Source: Achromobacter deleyi
GTDB lineage: Bacteria; Pseudomonadota; Gammaproteobacteria; Burkholderiales; Burkholderiaceae_B
Direction of reading: 5' to 3'
DNA length: 64,000 nt
Assembly: GCF_902859705.1 (NCBI RefSeq)
Contig: NZ_CADIJO010000018.1
Span: 1 to 64,000 of the forward strand
Under the pieces are notes generated by a model. That model saw nothing but the letters and a program-made list of their open reading frames with translations. It searched no databases and was not told where the DNA came from. The translations under genes and the position numbers were made by a program. Shown piece by piece: positions 25,797 through 34,851 of this stretch. Each line of letters begins with the position of its first letter. Positions within the stretch are counted from its first letter, which is position 1.

Positions 25797-28286
25797 ATGC
25801 CTGCCATGCCGCCGCGCCGCCCCGCTTTTTCGCGCCTGCCTTGCCCCACACCCCCCACCGACCGATCCAGGACACGGCCTCGCCGCGGCAGCCTGACGGC
25901 CTGGACATTCATCGCGGCCGCCGCCCTGGCGCCGGCCTTGGCCCCGCAGACCGCCCGGGCTCAAAGCGCGGACGCCGCCCGCAAGCCCATTCGCGTCCCT
26001 GCCGGCAACCTGGAAGACGCGCTGAACAGCTACGCCCGCCAGGCGGGCATCACGCTGTCGTTCGACCCGACGCTGATGCGCGGCAAGCAGAGCGATGCGC
26101 TGGACGCCCCCGCCAACGTTCGCGACGGCCTGGCCGCCCTGCTGGCGCGCCACCGCTTGCAGGCGGTGCCCGTGGGCGACAACAGCTACGCCGTGCGCAC
26201 CCTTGCCGAATCGTCCGGCGCCGCCACCGTGCTGGCGCCCGTCGTGGTCACCGGCGCCGGAGAAACCGCCTACAGCCACGTTGACGGCTACGTCGCCCGC
26301 CGCAGCGCCACAGGCACCAAGACCGACAGCGCCCTGATCGAAACGCCGCAGTCCATCTCGGTGGTCACCGCGGACCGCATCGCCGCCATGGCCGCCTCGC
26401 GCGTAACCGACGCGCTGGCTTACACGCCTGGCGTCAAGACCTTCGACGGCTTCGATACGCGCTACGACTGGCTGTCGATTCGCGGCTTCGACGCGTATTC
26501 GCCCGGCTTCTACCAAGACGGCCTTCTGCTGCGCAACAACGCCGGCTATTCCATCTGGCGGGTGGAAGGCTACGGCGCCGAACGCATCGAAGTCATGCGC
26601 GGGCCGACGTCGGTGCTGTATGGCCAGAACTCGCCGGGAGGCATGGTCAACGTCGTCAGCAAGCGCCCCACCGAAGAGCCCCTGCATGAATTGCAGGTTC
26701 AGGTCGGCAACTATTCCCAGCGCCAGGTGGCGGGCGACTTTTCCGGGCCGGTGGACGAGGCCGGCAAAGTGCTCTATCGCATCACCGGCATTGGCCTGGA
26801 CAGCAACACCCAGGTCGACCACGTCAAGGATAAGCGCTTCTACATCGCCCCCGCCCTGACCCTGCGCCCGTCCAGCGACACCACACTGACGCTGCTGAGC
26901 CAGGTATCGCAGATACGCGCAGGCAATTCCTATGGTTTCCTGCCGGTCGACGGCACGCTGCTGTCCACCCCCAACGGCCGCATACCCACCCACACCTTCG
27001 TCGGCGAACCGGACGTAGACCGCTACAACCAGGATCAGTGGAATGTCGGCTACCAGCTCGAACACCGGTTCAATGACGTCTGGACCGTGCGCCAGAACGC
27101 CCGCTACGGCGAGATCAAGACCGACTACCGCCAGGTCTACCAAAGCGGATTCCTGACCGAAGACGCCGCCAACCCGCATTCGCCCGCCAACTACCGCCAG
27201 GTCGGCCGCGTGGTCTTCGGCAGCCGGGAACGCGGCAGCCTGGGTACCCTCGACAACCAGGTGCAGGCCAAGCTGCGTTCGGGCGACTGGCTGCACACCG
27301 TGCTGGTCGGCCTGGACCTGCAACGCGGCCGCTACCAGCAAAAGACCTTCTTCGGCGAAGCCCCGTCCATCGACATCTTCTCGCCGGTGTACGGCCAGCC
27401 GGTCACCATACCCGACCCCTATCAGGACACCACGTCCACCCTGACCCAGACCGGCTTGTATCTGCAAGACCAGATCAAATGGGCGGACCGTTGGGTCGCC
27501 ACGCTGGGCGGCCGTTATGACCGGTCCGTCATCGATACCGACAACCACCTGGACAGCAGCTCGTCCCGCCAGACCGACAGCAAATTCACCGGCCGCGCCG
27601 GCCTGGTGTATCTGGCGCCCAACGGTTTGGCACCCTACGCCAGCTACAGCACGTCGTTCCTGCCCATCACCACCGTCGACCCTAAGACCAACCGCCCCTT
27701 CAAGCCGGAAACCGGCCGTCAATACGAAGTGGGCCTGCGCTACCAGCCGCCCGGCACCCGCGACAGCTACAGCATCGCGCTGTTCGACCTGCGTCGCCAG
27801 AACGTCATGACCTTCGACCGCGAGATGGTGCCCGTGCAGACGGGCGAAGTCATGGTGCGTGGCATGGAACTGGAAATGGCCATGCAGCCCATCACCGGCA
27901 TGAACCTGCTGCTGTCCTACACCTGGACGCCCGACGCCCGCGTCACCAAGAACGCCAACCCCGACAAGATCGGCACCCAGCTCACCGCCACCCCGCGCAA
28001 CCAGGCCTCGGCCTGGGGCGACTATCGCTTTGCCAACGGCATCAAGGTGGGGATGGGCGTGCGCTTTGTCGGCGCCACCGATGGCGCCAACAGTTCCGCC
28101 CCCGCCAAGGTGCCGGCCTACACCCTGTTTGACGCCATGCTGGGCTACGACTTCCAGCATTGGAGCCTGACGTTGAATGCGCGGAACCTGGCCGACAAGG
28201 TCTACCTGGGGCGCAATTGCGATTCGTATAACTGCGGGTATGGCGAGCGGCGCAGGGTGATGGCGACGGCGACGTATCGTTGGTAG
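25797..28286 (+). CDS. TonB-dependent siderophore receptor with signalling (STN) domain
   Basis: 829 aa outer-membrane transducer. Signal sequence with a long N-region (hydrophobic core AWTFIAAAALAPALAP, cleavage after A-R-A or A-Q-S, about residues 54-57). An STN domain lies at about 62-140 (IRVPAGNLEDALNSYARQAGITL), then a TonB-box-like VLAPVVVTGA, plug domain (IETPQSISVVTADRI ... VEVMRGP-like EVMRGPTSVLYGQNSPGG) and a 22-strand barrel ending in aromatic W. Belongs to the FpvA/FoxA group of ferric-siderophore receptors. The STN domain and the adjacent FecI/FecR pair mean ligand binding induces its own transcription. Siderophore identity unknown. Confidence 0.94.
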   Translation: MPAMPPRRPAFSRLPCPTPPTDRSRTRPRRGSLTAWTFIAAAALAPALAPQTARAQSADAARKPIRVPAGNLEDALNSYARQAGITLSFDPTLMRGKQSDALDAPANVRDGLAALLARHRLQAVPVGDNSYAVRTLAESSGAATVLAPVVVTGAGETAYSHVDGYVARRSATGTKTDSALIETPQSISVVTADRIAAMAASRVTDALAYTPGVKTFDGFDTRYDWLSIRGFDAYSPGFYQDGLLLRNNAGYSIWRVEGYGAERIEVMRGPTSVLYGQNSPGGMVNVVSKRPTEEPLHELQVQVGNYSQRQVAGDFSGPVDEAGKVLYRITGIGLDSNTQVDHVKDKRFYIAPALTLRPSSDTTLTLLSQVSQIRAGNSYGFLPVDGTLLSTPNGRIPTHTFVGEPDVDRYNQDQWNVGYQLEHRFNDVWTVRQNARYGEIKTDYRQVYQSGFLTEDAANPHSPANYRQVGRVVFGSRERGSLGTLDNQVQAKLRSGDWLHTVLVGLDLQRGRYQQKTFFGEAPSIDIFSPVYGQPVTIPDPYQDTTSTLTQTGLYLQDQIKWADRWVATLGGRYDRSVIDTDNHLDSSSSRQTDSKFTGRAGLVYLAPNGLAPYASYSTSFLPITTVDPKTNRPFKPETGRQYEVGLRYQPPGTRDSYSIALFDLRRQNVMTFDREMVPVQTGEVMVRGMELEMAMQPITGMNLLLSYTWTPDARVTKNANPDKIGTQLTATPRNQASAWGDYRFANGIKVGMGVRFVGATDGANSSAPAKVPAYTLFDAMLGYDFQHWSLTLNARNLADKVYLGRNCDSYNCGYGERRRVMATATYRW

Positions 28287-28295
28287 CGCCTCCGC

Positions 28296-28320
28296 GTTGA
28301 GCGCCAGCTTGGCGCCCAAC
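28296..28320. terminator. Inverted repeat between convergent genes, candidate bidirectional terminator
   Basis: GTTGAGCGCC - AGCTT - GGCGCCCAAC forms a ten-position stem with one mismatch in the short gap between the receptor gene and the convergent DUF1254 gene. No T-run follows on either strand, so efficiency is doubtful. Confidence 0.35.
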
Positions 28321-28340
28321 GCCCATGCCGCCCAAACGCG

Positions 28341-29636
28341 CTACGGCTTGACCACTTCGATCGGCGGGAATTTATAGCCGCCGTCTTGAATGTCTTTGCT
28401 GGGGCCGTACATCCGCATGATGATGTACGCGTCCTTCTCGGGAATGGGCAGGTAATTGGGATTGCTGGCGTCGCCCTTGGCGGCAAGTTCGATCGTGTAG
28501 GTGCCGTCGGCATCGGGTTTCAGGCTGCGGTCGCCGCGGCTATGGCGGTTCAGTGCGTTATGGGCCATCAACCGGTTATCCGACCCATACACCGTGAACG
28601 ACCAGAACTGGCTGACGTCAGGCGCCTTCAACTGAATGCGGTATTGTTTACCGCCCGAGCCATTGAGCGGCTTGCCATCGCTGCCCGTCTCTGACTTCAG
28701 GTAGATGCTTTCCTCGGGCGGCAGCCCCCATTGCCCGATATACGTGCCTTCCGCGAACAGCTCGCGCGGCCCTTGGCCCAGTTGCTCGCGCGTGCCCAGC
28801 AGTTGCCCGGATTTCGTCATCTTGGGCGCCAGTTCCTTGATATGCGCCATGCCCAGCTGTTCACCCTTTTTGGCTGCGGCAAGCTGCTCTTTGGTCAGAT
28901 CTTTCTTGCACGGTGCCAGACCCACGGCCTTGTACTGATCCAGCCATTTCTTATCCGCCCGGCCCATGCTGCCGTCGCACAGCACAAAATTCACGCGGGT
29001 GATCCAGTTGCTCTTTGCCGGGTCGATATAGGTGCGCTGTTTGGCCTTGGGGCCCGGCACGCCCAGATACGCCGACAGCGTGCGCACGTTCCAGTCATCC
29101 ATGTAGTTGAGCGCCACTTTTTCGTCGTCCGGCGTCGTCGCCATGATGCGGCCCATCAGCTTGATCAGGTTGGAATCGACCCGGATCACCTCATCGACGC
29201 TGGCGGGTACCTCGCCCTTCCAGTCGGCGGCCGCAAACATGAAATGGCCGCCCTTGTTGCCCCGCGTGCGCGACCCCAGCATCGAGGTCGTGTAGTGCCC
29301 CATGTCCATCGTGTGCAGGATCCAATACCGACCCTTGTCCATGTCCGGCACGCTGACAATCACGGGTTCGGCGGCCACGTCCAGCCAGCCCATCAGGTGC
29401 AGGGTGTCGTTATTGATGGTGGGGTGGGCGGTGTATTTGTCATCCGCCAGGTGGCGGATATTCTGAAACCGGTTCAAGGGCGTGTCCGTCTTGACGGCGG
29501 TTTCATAGAAGAATTTATAGGCCTCGTCTATCGAATAGCCATAGATGTAGGCGTCCTTGGCGAGATTATCTGGAATTTGCGCAACGGCCGGCAGGCCGAT
29601 GACTAACAGACTTGCAGCAACGATAGCTCTCTTCAT
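28341..29636 (-). CDS. Secreted DUF1254/DUF1214 domain protein
   Basis: 431 aa from ATG 29636. A Sec signal peptide (MKRAIVAASLLVIGLPAVAQ) is cleaved near A-V-A-Q. The N-terminal DUF1254 part (AYIYGYSIDEAYKFFYE ... RYWILHTMDMGHYTTSMLGSRTRG) and C-terminal DUF1214 part (FWSFTVYGSDNRLMAHN ... DAYIIMRMYGP) are recognisable. The biochemical role of this family is not settled. Divergent from a second, distantly related DUF1254/DUF1214 protein at 29773, so the pair probably shares a control region and a process in the periplasm. Confidence 0.85.
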   Translation of the reverse strand: MKRAIVAASLLVIGLPAVAQIPDNLAKDAYIYGYSIDEAYKFFYETAVKTDTPLNRFQNIRHLADDKYTAHPTINNDTLHLMGWLDVAAEPVIVSVPDMDKGRYWILHTMDMGHYTTSMLGSRTRGNKGGHFMFAAADWKGEVPASVDEVIRVDSNLIKLMGRIMATTPDDEKVALNYMDDWNVRTLSAYLGVPGPKAKQRTYIDPAKSNWITRVNFVLCDGSMGRADKKWLDQYKAVGLAPCKKDLTKEQLAAAKKGEQLGMAHIKELAPKMTKSGQLLGTREQLGQGPRELFAEGTYIGQWGLPPEESIYLKSETGSDGKPLNGSGGKQYRIQLKAPDVSQFWSFTVYGSDNRLMAHNALNRHSRGDRSLKPDADGTYTIELAAKGDASNPNYLPIPEKDAYIIMRMYGPSKDIQDGGYKFPPIEVVKP

Positions 29637-29772
29637 GATGGCTCCCGGATGCAGACAAATTCGATCTCTGTGCCGTGACATAGGCGCAAAAATGAGAGTA
29701 GCGGAACGATTTGCGCCTGACTATAGTGATTCGTGCGTGTTTGCCCGTAAATCCAAGCCTGGAGCACTGGCC

Positions 29773-31236
29773 ATGTCGAAAGTCACCCCGCTTGTCACCG
29801 CAATGCTCGCCGCCTCGCTGATAAACATTCAGACAGGTTTTGCGCAAAATGGTATTGAAACGCAGGGGGGCCAGCCCCCCCAGGGCGCCCAAAGCTCGAT
29901 CCAGGACTTCGATTATCAAATCAAATACCAGCGCGCCTTCGAAGCCGTGTTGTGGAATATGCCCGCCATTGCGATATACAGTTTCAGGCGCGCCGCGTTC
30001 GACAACCTGGGGGCCAAGGACAACGACATCATTGCCTATTCCGCGCCGGCCACGCCAAAGCTGGAAGCCATCACCGCCAACAGCACCACGCCCTATATCG
30101 CCGCCTTTACCGACCTGCAAAAAGGCCCGGTCGTGCTGGAGCTGCCCGCCGCCGGGGCCGATGGCAGCGTCTATGGGCAAGTCGTGGATGCGTGGCAGTT
30201 CACCATCGCGGACGTCGGCCCGTCCGGCGTCGACAAAGGCAAAGGCGGCAAGCTGCTGTTCACACCGCCCGGATACACCGGCAAGGTGCCTGCGGGCTAC
30301 ATCCACATCGCATCGCCCAACTATCGGATCGCCCTGGCGTTTCGTTCGGTGCCGGCCGCGGGCAAGACGGCCGCCGACGCCTATCGCTATGCCAAGCGTC
30401 TGCGCATGTACTACCTGGCCGACGCGCAGCACCCGCCCCAGCAACGCTTTCTGGACCCCATCGACCAGGTCTATCCCACCCTGCCGTTCTATGACGAACG
30501 CCACTTCGAAGACATGTATGCCGTCATGAGCGTAGAGCCCCCGCGCCCGCAGGACAAAGTGATGTTCGGCATGTTGCGTTCATTGGGCATCGAACGCGGC
30601 AAACCCTTCGCCCCCGACGACCTGACGAAAAAAGCCATGCGCCAGGCCGCGATCGATGCCTGGTTCTACCTGCAGCACTGGTTCGACAACATGCCCAAGG
30701 ACAAATTCTATTGGCCCGACAGGCACTACGCGTCGCTGCTGATGGCCGACCAGAACAAGCGCTTTACCTTCGAATACGAAGACAGCATCGACCTGATCGG
30801 GCGGGCCGCCGAATACTACTGGTGCACCTACATGCCCAAGAAACTGAGCGACTCGCCCGCCACCCAATACCTGATGGCGATGGCCGATCGCGACGGCAAG
30901 CCGCTGGAAGCCGGCAAGCTCTACAAGATCGACGTGCCCGCACAGATGCCCGTCAAGCAATTCTGGGCCCTGACCGTCTACAACCGCGCGACCATGTCGT
31001 TCATCTACAGCGACACCAACCGCACCACCCTGTCTTCCTACGACCTGGGCCAGATGAAGAAAAACGCAGACGGCGGCGTCACCCTCTACGTCGGCCCCAA
31101 GGCCCCCGCCGGCCTGGAAAGCAACTGGATACCCACTGCCGGCAAGCGCCCCCTTCCCGCGATGCGCTTTTACGGCGGCACCGATGCCTTGAACAACAAG
31201 ACCTTCAAATTGCCGGATTTCGAGCGGGTCGACTGA
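29773..31236 (+). CDS. Secreted DUF1254/DUF1214 domain protein
   Basis: 487 aa from ATG 29773 (MSKVTPLVTAMLAASLINIQTGFAQ), with a signal peptide cleaved after F-A-Q; upstream in-frame codons are non-homologous. DUF1254 region with AVLWNMPAIAIYSFRRAAF and the characteristic GQVVDAWQFTIADVG, and a DUF1214 end (FWALTVYNRATMSFIY ... LPAMRFYGGTDAL). Same two-domain plan as its divergent neighbour but clearly diverged in sequence. Function unknown; export to the periplasm is predicted. Confidence 0.87.
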   Translation: MSKVTPLVTAMLAASLINIQTGFAQNGIETQGGQPPQGAQSSIQDFDYQIKYQRAFEAVLWNMPAIAIYSFRRAAFDNLGAKDNDIIAYSAPATPKLEAITANSTTPYIAAFTDLQKGPVVLELPAAGADGSVYGQVVDAWQFTIADVGPSGVDKGKGGKLLFTPPGYTGKVPAGYIHIASPNYRIALAFRSVPAAGKTAADAYRYAKRLRMYYLADAQHPPQQRFLDPIDQVYPTLPFYDERHFEDMYAVMSVEPPRPQDKVMFGMLRSLGIERGKPFAPDDLTKKAMRQAAIDAWFYLQHWFDNMPKDKFYWPDRHYASLLMADQNKRFTFEYEDSIDLIGRAAEYYWCTYMPKKLSDSPATQYLMAMADRDGKPLEAGKLYKIDVPAQMPVKQFWALTVYNRATMSFIYSDTNRTTLSSYDLGQMKKNADGGVTLYVGPKAPAGLESNWIPTAGKRPLPAMRFYGGTDALNNKTFKLPDFERVD

Positions 31237-31350
31237 AGATCAGGACGGCTGGCGATCGACGACGCACCGGATGATCAGAGAGGCTGAAGGCTCAGGCCAG
31301 CTGACCTGCGCAGTCATACGGCCAGGCGCGGTTGACCAATCCCCCGCTTA

Positions 31351-32043
31351 GTGGCACCTTACCCCGAAGCATCGCCTACGGAACCCCACTTGGACCACCC
31401 CCAACCCCTTGTCACCGTCGACGCCGTCTTGCTCACCTTGCGCGCAACCGGCCTGGAAATCGCCCTGCAACCGCGCGGCCGCGAGCCGTTCAAGGGCGCC
31501 ATGGCCCTGCCCGGCGGCGTCGTGCATGTCGACGAAGACGCCACCACCGAAGCCAGCATCCGCCGCGTGCTGCGGGACAAGACCGGGTTCGAGCCGCGCT
31601 ACCTGGAGCAATTACAGGTCTTCTCCGGCCCCGACCGCGATCCGCGTAAATGGTCGCTGTCCGTTTCCTACGTCGCGCTGGTGCCCGCCGCCGAGCTGGA
31701 AGCCTCGACGCAAGCCGCCTTCCAATTCGTCAGCGTCGACGCCCTGCCGCCCCTGGCCTTCGATCACGCCGCCATCGTGGCCGCCGCCGTTGCCCGGCTG
31801 CGCGGCAAGTCCAGCTATTCCACCTTGCCCTTCTTCCTGCTGCCGGAACGCTTCACGCTGACCGAACTGCAGCACACCTACGAAGCCATCCTGCAGACCC
31901 GCCTGGAGAAATCCAACTTCCGCCGCAAGATGGAAGCCTGGGACGTGCTGCAAGCCACCGAGGACTACGTGCTAGGCGCCCAACGCCCTGCCCGCCTCTA
32001 TCGCCTGAAGGACTTCACCCTGTTCGACCGTAGCGTCGGATAA
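31351..32043 (+). CDS. nrtR: NrtR-like Nudix-derived transcriptional regulator of NAD metabolism
   Basis: 230 aa from GTG 31351 (TTG 31390 also possible; neither has a strong ribosome site). The N-terminal Nudix fold has a degenerate box: GGVVHVDEDATTEAS is followed by RRVLRD where catalytic enzymes have RExxEE, so hydrolysis is unlikely. The C-terminal winged-helix region (LPERFTLTELQHTYEAIL ... KSNFRRKMEA) is the NrtR DNA-binding part. Known NrtR proteins repress NAD genes and sense ADP-ribose. Directly downstream lie PRPP synthetase and NadV, the expected regulon. Confidence 0.88.
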   Translation: MAPYPEASPTEPHLDHPQPLVTVDAVLLTLRATGLEIALQPRGREPFKGAMALPGGVVHVDEDATTEASIRRVLRDKTGFEPRYLEQLQVFSGPDRDPRKWSLSVSYVALVPAAELEASTQAAFQFVSVDALPPLAFDHAAIVAAAVARLRGKSSYSTLPFFLLPERFTLTELQHTYEAILQTRLEKSNFRRKMEAWDVLQATEDYVLGAQRPARLYRLKDFTLFDRSVG

Positions 32044-32074
32044 GCGTCCCCCCTCTCTCTTGAACCCAACATAG

Positions 32075-32134
32075 TTGCAAACAAACAATAAGTAGGCTTA
32101 TACTGGCCTCACTTAGTTTTAATTTGCCACTAAG
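32075..32134 (+). promoter_or_regulatory. Promoter and candidate NrtR operators of the NAD salvage operon
   Basis: TTGCAA (32075-32080) and TATACT (32099-32104) with an 18-bp spacer make a fair sigma-70 promoter. Two dyads overlap it: ATAAG-TAGG-CTTAT (32088-32101) across the -10 box, and CTTAGT-11 nt-ACTAAG (32112-32134) over the start site. Either could be the NrtR site; the sequence alone does not decide. Confidence 0.55.
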
Positions 32135-32142
32135 GCCTGATC

Positions 32143-33000
32143 ATGTTCACCATCACAGCGGTAGTAGAAGGACAACGCCACAGCGCCACCCCGGCCGCGT
32201 TCGTGTTCCCCGGCGGCGAAAGCCAGGTCACCGTGCCCGCCGGCCTGCAAGCCCAAGCCGACGCCGCCAGCGAATTCCGCATCCACGCCTTGCTCAAGTC
32301 CGCCGACGACGTCATGCAGCTGCTCATGCTGACCGACGCCCTGCGCCGCCTGAACCCCGCCGTGCCCGTGCACCTGGACATGCCCTACGTGCCCTACGCC
32401 CGGCAAGACCGCGTCTGCAACCCGGGCGAAGCGCTGGGCGCCGCGGTGTTCTGCAAACTGATCAACGACCAGCAATACGCCACCGTCACCATCGTCGAGC
32501 CCCACAGCGACGTCACCCCCGCGCTGTTGCAACGCGTGCGCGTGGTCGACGCCAGCGCCTTTCTCAAGAATGCCCTGGCCGCCCCCGCCTTTGCCAACGG
32601 CGTCACCCTGATGGCTCCCGACGCCGGCGCCCGCAAGCGCGTGCAGGCCCTGGCCAAGAAGCTGGGCGTGCCCGACGTGCGCTACGCCGAAAAAGTCCGC
32701 GATCCGCAAACCGGCCGCATCACCGAGACCCGCGTGCCCGATGACATCCCCGCCCAGCCCGTGCTGATCGTCGACGACATCTGCGACGGCGGCCGCACCT
32801 TCCTGGAACTGGCCGCCGCCCTGCGCGACACGACCCGCCAGCCCCTGTACCTGTACGTCACGCACGGCCTCTTCAGCAAAGGCATGGCCGAACTGAATGC
32901 CCGCTTTGCCGGCATCTACACCGCCTACGACTGGACCGGTTCCGACGGCGCCGATGCGCCCGTCGTCGTCAACCCCACGCCCGCCGGCCCCCACAACTAA
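32143..33000 (+). CDS. Ribose-phosphate pyrophosphokinase, NAD-salvage-associated
   Basis: 285 aa, shorter than housekeeping Prs (about 310-320). The PRPP-binding loop VLIVDDICDGGRTF is intact, as is the N-terminal RLNPAVPVHLDMPYVPYARQDR segment with the catalytic region. It makes PRPP from ribose-5-phosphate and ATP. Placed 36 bp before nadV, which consumes PRPP, it is a dedicated supplier for nicotinamide salvage rather than the general enzyme, as in other nadV-prs operons. Confidence 0.92.
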   Translation: MFTITAVVEGQRHSATPAAFVFPGGESQVTVPAGLQAQADAASEFRIHALLKSADDVMQLLMLTDALRRLNPAVPVHLDMPYVPYARQDRVCNPGEALGAAVFCKLINDQQYATVTIVEPHSDVTPALLQRVRVVDASAFLKNALAAPAFANGVTLMAPDAGARKRVQALAKKLGVPDVRYAEKVRDPQTGRITETRVPDDIPAQPVLIVDDICDGGRTFLELAAALRDTTRQPLYLYVTHGLFSKGMAELNARFAGIYTAYDWTGSDGADAPVVVNPTPAGPHN

Positions 33001-33036
33001 GCATCAACGATCAAGTATCAAGAAGGAGTCCGCACC

Positions 33037-34731
33037 ATGAACGCCCCCGCTCCCCTCACCGTCAAGAACGGCATCAACCCCTTCCTGCAAGCCGACTTCT
33101 ACAAGACCGGCCACCCCTTTCAGTACCCCAAGGGCACCAACAAGATCCTGGCCAACTTCACGCCCCGTTCGGCCCGGCTGGCGCCCGTGCTGCCTGAACT
33201 GTTCGACAACAAGATCGTCTGGTTCGGCCTGCAAGGCTTCATCAAGGAAATCCTGATCGACCTGTTCAACCGCGAATTCTTCGGCAAGCCCGCAGGCGCC
33301 GCCGTGCGCCAGTACCAACGCCGCGTCGACAACGCCCTGGGCAAGGGCGCCGTCACCGTCGACCACCTGCAAGCCCTGTACGACTTGGGCTACCTGCCCC
33401 TGGAAATCCGCTCGCTGCCCGAAGGCGCCCGCGTCGACATCCGCGTGCCCCCAGTCACCTTCGTCAACACCCGCCCGGAATTCGCGTGGCTGGTGACCTA
33501 CATCGAAACCCTGTTCAGCTGCGAATCCTGGAAGGCCTCCACCGTCGCCACCATCGCGTTTGAATACCGCAAGCTTCTCACCTACTTCGCCCGCCTGACC
33601 GGCAGCCCGATGGACTTCGTCAACTGGCAAGGCCATGACTTCTCGATGCGCGGCATGTCCGGCCTGTACGACGCCCGCAAGAGCGGCGCGGGTCACTTGC
33701 TGTCGTTCACCGGCACCGACACCATTCCGGCCATTGACTACCTGGAAGACCTGTACGGCGCGGATTCCGATCGCGAACTGATCGGCGGCTCGGTCCCCGC
33801 CACCGAACACTCGGTCATGTGCCTGGGCAGCAAGGAAGGCGAAATCGAAACCATCCGCCGCCTGGTCACCCAGGTCTATCCGGCCGGCATCGTGTCGGTC
33901 GTGTCGGATACCTGGGACTTCTGGCAAGTCGTCACGGACTTTGCGGCGGCATTGAAGCCGGAAATCCTGGCCCGTCAGCCCGATCCGTTCGGCAACGCCA
34001 AGGTCGTGTTCCGCCCGGACTCGGGGGATCCGGTGAAGATCCTGACCGGCTATTTCTGCACCGACGTGGCCAGCGTGAAAGACGCCGCGGCACTGGCGGC
34101 CGCCCGTTGCGAAGGCTTCGAAGCGGTGCGCGATGTTGCGACCGGCATGTACTGGCGGTTGGACGAGGAAGCACGTGCCGCCCAAACGCTGCGCGAACCC
34201 GAAGTCAAAGGCACCGTGCAATGCCTGTGGGACACCTTCGGCGGCGTCGTCACCGACCGCGGCTACAAACTGCTGGACTCGCACGTCGGCCTGATCTACG
34301 GCGATTCGATCACGTTGGCCCGGGGTCGGGACATTCTGGTGCGGCTGGAGAAGAAGGGTTTTGCGTCGGGCAACGTTGTCTTGGGCATCGGGTCGTATAC
34401 CTATCAGTATCTGACGCGTGACACGTTTGGGTGGGCGTTGAAGGCGACGTACGCCGAGGTCAACGGCGAGGCCCAGGAACTGGTGAAGGACCCCGTGACG
34501 GATTCAGGCGTGAAGCGGTCGGCCAAGGGCTTGCTGCGGGTCAATGAAACGGCCACCGGGTATGTGCTGCGTGATCAACAGACGGCGGAGCAAGCGGAAG
34601 GCGGCGCGTTGGTGGCGGTGTTTCGGGATGGGAAGCTGCTGGTCGAACAGAGTTTGGCGGAGATTCGGGAACGGCTGCAAGGGTCGTGGGTTTGCCCGGA
34701 AGCGGGGACTATCGATTGGGCGGGTCGCTAA
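33037..34731 (+). CDS. nadV: Nicotinamide phosphoribosyltransferase NadV
   Basis: 564 aa, NAMPT family, somewhat longer than the common ~470-aa bacterial form. Recognisable segments: QADFYKTGHPFQYP near the N-terminus, NFTPRSAR, the DFGxRG-equivalent DFSMRGMSG, GTDTIPAI, VSDTWDFW, VFRPDSGDPVKIL and YGDSITL. It joins nicotinamide and PRPP to NMN in one step, bypassing deamidation. A strong AAGGAG ribosome site precedes ATG 33037. Codon choice becomes slightly less GC3-extreme near the 3' end, but the frame is intact. Confidence 0.95.
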   Translation: MNAPAPLTVKNGINPFLQADFYKTGHPFQYPKGTNKILANFTPRSARLAPVLPELFDNKIVWFGLQGFIKEILIDLFNREFFGKPAGAAVRQYQRRVDNALGKGAVTVDHLQALYDLGYLPLEIRSLPEGARVDIRVPPVTFVNTRPEFAWLVTYIETLFSCESWKASTVATIAFEYRKLLTYFARLTGSPMDFVNWQGHDFSMRGMSGLYDARKSGAGHLLSFTGTDTIPAIDYLEDLYGADSDRELIGGSVPATEHSVMCLGSKEGEIETIRRLVTQVYPAGIVSVVSDTWDFWQVVTDFAAALKPEILARQPDPFGNAKVVFRPDSGDPVKILTGYFCTDVASVKDAAALAAARCEGFEAVRDVATGMYWRLDEEARAAQTLREPEVKGTVQCLWDTFGGVVTDRGYKLLDSHVGLIYGDSITLARGRDILVRLEKKGFASGNVVLGIGSYTYQYLTRDTFGWALKATYAEVNGEAQELVKDPVTDSGVKRSAKGLLRVNETATGYVLRDQQTAEQAEGGALVAVFRDGKLLVEQSLAEIRERLQGSWVCPEAGTIDWAGR

Positions 34732-34744
34732 TCGAGGGGCCAAC

Positions 34745-34787
34745 GATGTCAGGCTATATGTCGGCGTTCGACAACTAGCCTGGCACC
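34745..34787. repeat. REP-like hairpin element
   Basis: GATGTCAGGCTA (34745-34756) pairs with TAGCCTGGCACC (34776-34787) at 10 of 12 positions, enclosing a second perfect stem GTCG-GCGTT-CGAC (34760-34772). The outer arm matches the core of the repeats flanking the Detocs island (GGTGTCAGGCTA at 42968-42979), 11 of 12 bases for the right arm read in reverse. It lies just after nadV and might also serve as its terminator. Confidence 0.55.
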
Positions 34788-34851
34788 GTTTCACCAGCAG
34801 AGCACCCTCTAGCCCACTTTTGTTATCCACTCAGAAGTGGGTGGGACCAAA

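Noticed and set aside
24597-28319. A 1240-codon open frame opposite the FecR/TonB receptor genes
   Set aside because: Composition shadow of GC-rich coding DNA: low-complexity Gly/Ala/His/Gln translation without any domain, opposite two well-supported genes.
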